Part shown: in pieces, positions 60,165-64,000 of the stretch | How the letters are laid out: each line of letters begins with the position of its first letter | Position numbering within the stretch: the first letter of the stretch is position 1 | DNA from: Nannobrachium achirus | Lineage: Eukaryota > Chordata > Actinopteri > Myctophiformes > Myctophidae | Reading direction: 5' to 3' | Length of the DNA stretch: 64,000 bases | Assembly (NCBI GenBank): GCA_963921795.1 | Contig: OY997652.1 | Span: 21,691,678 to 21,755,677, forward strand | Notes under the pieces: model-generated | Database searches by the model: none | The model's input: the letters and a program-made list of their open reading frames with translations, nothing else | What the model was told of the DNA's origin: nothing | Translations under genes and position numbers: made by a program

Positions 60165-60337
60165 CGGTGCATGCTAAGCTGTTGTGTTCTATCCGTCTGT
60201 CTTTCAATGTTATATGAGATACATAAAGTGGTTAAATAAGATGTCATTTTAGTTGACCTTGTACAGTGATTTGTACTGTCATGAAACTGTACTTTTTCCT
60301 ATGCAACCTTCTAATAAATTCTTCAATCAACCAACAT
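60165..60337 (+). mobile_element. LINE 3' UTR fragment
   Basis: It matches the 3' UTR end at 6790-6975: TCTTTCAATGTTATATGAG, TTTAGTTGACCTTGTA, TACTGTCATGAAACTGTA, CTAATAAATTCTTCAATCAA. No coding part remains. Confidence 0.75.
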
Positions 60338-60366
60338 CTATCTTTTAAGTTTTCTCTCTCTTTCAG

Positions 60367-60475
60367 ATTTCAGCTGGCCACGGATTTCTTTTTCATAAAC
60401 ACTTCCAGAAACAACACAGGCTCTCCTCTCCCAGGAAGTGGCTTGAAGCTGCAGCCCACACATAGCCAGCACCGA
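60367..60475 (+). other. Exon-like segment, unidentified
   Basis: A strong polypyrimidine acceptor (TTTTCTCTCTCTTTCAG) is followed by an open stretch encoding FQLATDFFFINTSRNNTGSP and then SGLKLQPTHSQH, closed by CGAG/GTAACA. No family was recognised and no partner exon was found. Confidence 0.3.
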
Positions 60476-60821
60476 GGTAACAACAATCTATCTGCCCCAC
60501 CACTACCTTAGCCATGCTGACACAGATTTTACGGGCAATTATGGGTGTTGGTCTTTTCAGTAAAGCTTCAGCGTAAATAGAAGAGTGGAATTCAAATGCA
60601 CAACCTCTGGATCACATGAACAGTGTGTTAACATAGTGAGCTATCACCCTCTGTGTTTAATGGTTTTTAATGCCAAATATGAGCCAGAGTTCCTGGGTTC
60701 AAATCCAACCAAGGTCATCCTGCTCTTCCCTCCTACGTCCGTGAGAACATGTTGCTGACGTCTTTACACTCTGAGCCACCATGGCCACTACATACATGAG
60801 GTGGAACCATGAGGTAAAGTG

Positions 60822-60905
60822 GTACTAAAATTGGAACGATACAGAGAAGATAAGTATGGTGCCATGCTAAAATTGGAACGATACAGAAAAGATTAGCATG
60901 GCGCC
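60822..60905 (+). pseudogene. Duplicated U6 snRNA fragment
   Basis: ACTAAAATTGGAACGATACA followed by GAGAAGATAAGTATGG matches the central U6 snRNA sequence (GAGAAGATTAGCATGG). A second copy, CTAAAATTGGAACGATACAG then AAAAGATTAGCATGGC, follows at 60867. Both lack the U6 5' stem and 3' end, so this is a tandem pseudogene, not a U6 gene. Confidence 0.88.
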
Positions 60906-61099
60906 ATGGTATCAAAGACAAATGTGGTCTACTCTAGAACCGCAAACCGTGAGCTTACAAACCACTGACATAGCTCTGCTGCCACAGAAGCATGGAAAAG
61001 CTTCATAATTAACCATCACAGTTAGTCAGTACCATGAAAAATCACATTGACAGGTCCTGATCACATGAGTGGATTTGCATACTCGGTGTACAGTATTGC

Positions 61100-62038
61100 T
61101 TAAGGTTGGACATAATCTGTCAGAGTAATGTAACATTTGGTTAGTGTTGTTAAAATCCTTGTGTTTTATTTTGTAGCTTTATTTCAGTGTGTCCTTTTGT
61201 TTCTTGGGTTTACTTTGTACTTGTGTTCCTTTTATTCTGTAGGCATTATTGTTCCTATTTTTCCTGGTCTACTCTGTTACTGTTACCTGTCTTATCTCAG
61301 TCACCTCCCTGTGTTTGTTAGTTTTCTCCACCTGTGTCCTGTTAGTCTCTTAGCCAATCTCTGTGTTGATCACCTGTGTCTGGTTAACCTTGTGAGTATT
61401 TAAACCCTCAGTCTCATTGAGTTTTCTCTGCCAGTAGTTAAATGCTTTCACAGTGTTCAGTAGCTACGATTTAGTGGTCTCAATATATATATGTTTATTC
61501 TTGTGATCCTGTGTTTGGAAGGAAAAAACATCGTCTATTAGACCTGCTCTGCCTCTTGACTATCACTTGAGTCACACCCTGACTGAAAGGGGTTTAGTAT
61601 GTTTTATGGGAGTAATGTATGAAAAATGTCACTTACGTCATACTTTCTTGTGAGGCTAAATTGTTTGCAGTACAGCTATCAGTTGTTTGTTTAAATAAAT
61701 GGTGTTTTTTAAATACATAAATGGAAGTGGTAGTTTTCAATTTACGTAATTTATTAGAACAGCTCAAAGCAAAGCAGTTCAGAAGTTTTCTCGAATAAAC
61801 CTAATTTAGCTAATCAATTAAGCTATGGTTATAATACCACAATGAGAAACTAGTTGCAAACATAGTCATATTGTTTTATTCAACGGTCAAAAGTGAAAAC
61901 CGCAAATGCACTTGATTTAACAAAAAACCTTTTTTTAAATAACTTGGTTGAAACTGCTATAGTCTTTATCATCTGAAACTAAGAAATTGTGCTTTCAATG
62001 AGTGTGTAAATCTGGGTGTTCTAATAAGATGGTTTTAA
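61100..62038. other. Intergenic, pyrimidine-rich repeat-like stretch
   Basis: 61140-61450 is T/C-rich with a TATTTAAAC box (61397-61405). It looks like part of a repeat but could not be assigned. The remainder is unremarkable. Confidence 0.35.
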
Positions 62039-62420
62039 AGAACAACCTAAATTGCAGTTGTCATAATGAACCCTGGTCATAAGAGGGTGTATCTAGTAGA
62101 TTCAGTCACTCTGTCAGGGGTAGAGGTGTTTGCTGTGGATTTTCATCTATTGACCTGTCGGCTATCCTTTTCACTTTAAATATAACCTCCAACACAACTT
62201 AGTGTGAAAATCCTGGTGGTGCAATGGTAAAGCAGAGGACTCACAACCTGAAGGTTGTGGGTTTGAATCTCACTACTGGAAAGTCTTCAACTTTGGTCTT
62301 TTGAAGGCAAAGAGCATGGAAGCAGTCCACCACCCTCGTCACACCCTCTTTTCGCTCTAGTAGGAGAGGGAGGAGCCCAACAACTTCTTCACGCCCTCTT
62401 TTAGCTCTGGTAGGAGAGGG
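62039..62420 (+). repeat. Direct repeat with tRNA-like module, copy 1
   Basis: It is nearly identical to 63342-63718. Inside, 62216-62285 reads GGTGGTGCAATGGTAAAGCA, GGACTCACAACC and GTGGGTTTGAATCTCAC. That is an A box, an anticodon-loop-like part and a T arm with a 5-bp stem, so it is tRNA-derived. Downstream lies a tandem of CACGCCCTCTTTTAGCTCTG. Confidence 0.75.
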
Positions 62421-62689
62421 AGGAGCTTAGATAAAGTCTGCCTCCAGGGGGAGGGGTTTAGGAAATTTACATATTAATCATATAATTAGTTTTTATTGTA
62501 TGATACTTTTGAGGTGTTGGTTATTGTTTAATTGTGTTTTTACACCATTGCTATTTTTTTTGTTCACCTTTTCTTATACTTATATTTTTTTAGGCTTTTG
62601 AGACTTTTGGTGTTTTATTTTAGTAGACTTTTAGTTTTGTTTGAGCTTTTGGAGTTGTTTTATTTGAGTTGGCTTTTAGTTTTGTTTGA

Positions 62690-63340
62690 GCATTGAACCC
62701 ACAACCTTTAATACATGAATCTTTGGTTTATCTTTTGAGCCATGCTGGCATAGAGAGACAATTGGGAATGTGATATTTAACCCACCTTTTAGAATTCAAA
62801 TGCTCAGTGAAAATGTTGACCTTATGGGTTTTTAACCCCAGACCTTCCACTTACAAACCCTTGACTTATCTCTTGAGCCATGCTGACATGGTAAAATATC
62901 CAGGAAGGTAATATTTAACCCACCTTTTAGAATTCAAATGGACAGTGAAAATGTTGATCATGAGTTTTGAACCCCAAACCTTTCATATATAAACCCTTGA
63001 CTTGTCTCTTGAGCCATGCTAACATGGAAAATAAAACAGGAATGTAATATTTAACCCACCTTTTAGAATTCAAATGCTCAGTGAAAATGTTGATCTTATG
63101 GGTTTTGAACCCCAGACCTTCAACTTACAAATCCTTGACTCATCTCTTGAGCCATGCTGACATGGAAAATTATCCGGGAAGGTAATATTTAACCCACATT
63201 TTAGAATTCAAATGGACAGTGAAAATGTTGATCATGAGTTTTGAACCCCAAACCTTTAATATATAAACCCTTGACTTGTCTCTTGAGCCATGCTGACATG
63301 GAGATTCAATCAGGAATTTAATATTGAATCCACCTTTTAG
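62690..63340 (-). repeat. Tandem array of about 143-bp tRNA-like units, inverse strand
   Basis: Five units. On the minus strand each contains CATGGCTCAAGAGATAAGTC (A-box-like) and GGGGTTCAAAACC (B-box-like). Two unit variants alternate (CTCAGTGAAAATGTTGA versus GACAGTGAAAATGTTGATCA), which implies growth by dimers. Confidence 0.75.
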
Positions 63341-63341
63341 A

Positions 63342-63718
63342 AGAACAACCTAAATTGCAGTTGTCATAATGAACCCTGGTCATAAGAGGGTGTATCTAGT
63401 AGATTCAATCACTCTGTCAGGGGTAGAGGTGTTTGCTGTGGATTTTCATCTATTGACCTGTCGGCTATCCTTTTCACTTTAAATATAACATCCGACCCAT
63501 TTTTAGTGTGAGAATCCTCAATCCAGGTGGTGCAATGGTAAAGCAGAGGACTCACAACCTGAAGGTTATGGGTTTGAATCTCACTACTGGAAAGTCTTCA
63601 ACTTTGGTCTTTTTAAGGCGAAGAGCATGGAAGCAGCCCAAGACCCTCGTCACACCCTCTTTTCGCTCTAGAGGGAGGAGCCCGACCTCTTCTTCACGCC
63701 CTCTTTTAGCTCCGGTAG
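63342..63718 (+). repeat. Direct repeat with tRNA-like module, copy 2
   Basis: The second copy of 62039-62420, with few differences and a shortened tail. The two copies bracket the inverse tRNA-like array. Confidence 0.75.
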
Positions 63719-63902
63719 TGTTACTCTGTACAAAGACTTGCTACAGCTACAGTATGCAGACTAGTGCTTGCTCTGCCATATAGTTAATATTACTGTATTG
63801 TGATTTTTGCATATTAATCAGAAACAATCTAACAACAAATAGTGAATATGATAGTGGAGCAAGCACTGCACAGATAGCAAGTCTTTGTACAGTAACTACA
63901 CA
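63718..63902. repeat. Palindromic MITE at right end
   Basis: TGTACAAAGACTTGCTA on the left and TAGCAAGTCTTTGTACA on the right are exact inverses. AGTGCTTGCTC / GAGCAAGCACT is mirrored inside. Confidence 0.8.
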
Positions 63903-64000
63903 GTAAGGTTGCAACCTAACTACCATGAATATTGTGGATGTACCCTTCTATTTAATCATTTTGGGGGATGTTGATCTGCCCATTTGTCAATTTGGTAAAA

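Noticed and set aside
60822-60905. Functional U6 snRNA gene
   Set aside because: The 5' stem-loop, the 3' part and a terminal T run are missing and the core is doubled; no PSE/TATA arrangement was seen.
62216-62290. Functional tRNA gene
   Set aside because: A-box, loop and T-arm-like parts are present, but the anticodon and acceptor stems do not pair well and the same piece is copied in a larger repeat.

Overview
The window looks like ray-finned fish (teleost) DNA. Coding exons are short and split by GT-AG introns, the host genes match vertebrate families, and more than half of the sequence is repeats: LINEs, hAT and TTAA-type MITEs, palindromic MITEs and long microsatellites. No bacterial-type genes, rRNA genes, CRISPR arrays or LTR/retroviral coding regions were recognised. 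All calls come from reading the sequence and from recalled protein families; no database search was run.

Host genes, left to right: (1) the first two coding exons of an nrf6-like O-acyltransferase gene (oacyl), minus strand, running off the left edge (973-1952); (2) a complete eight-exon znf532 zinc-finger gene, minus strand (5992-15097); (3) a complete intronless cullin-1 reading frame, plus strand (33361-35676), which looks like a retrogene; (4) grp, gastrin-releasing peptide, plus strand (43132-44229 coding); (5) the retinal homeobox gene rx3/rax, minus strand (53679-57174). As I recall the human map, ZNF532, OACYLP, GRP and RAX lie close together on chromosome 18, so this is a conserved syntenic block into which the cul1 copy and much mobile DNA were inserted. 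The genes share no operon-like logic; the link is ancestral neighbourhood.

Repeat landscape: 15.1-21.5 kb is intergenic, with MITEs and microsatellites. 21.5-23.8 kb is a 5'-truncated LINE with an open RT frame. 24.2-33.0 kb is a large complex repeat array built on units with the palindrome CCATATATGG (a perfect CArG/SRF-site consensus). It is interrupted by a nearly full-length L2-like LINE (26.05-29.6 kb) and by a hAT MITE with an 8-bp target duplication. The cul1 frame begins right after this array. 38.3-41.84 kb is a 3.5-kb element with roughly 450-bp inverted ends that encodes, on the minus strand, a protein with FEN1/XPG-like nuclease motifs and a cysteine-rich tail rather than a recognisable DDE transposase. 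47-51 kb holds more array relatives, tandem TATA-type units and another hAT insertion. 58.8-63.7 kb is a tract of decayed tRNA-like modules in tandem plus a duplicated U6 snRNA fragment.

Most notable for follow-up: the nuclease-encoding inverted-repeat element, the intact cul1 retrocopy and its CRE/TATA-bearing upstream region, the roughly forty identical CArG palindromes, the Pol III-like module tract, and a palindromic MITE that abuts the rx3 stop codon.
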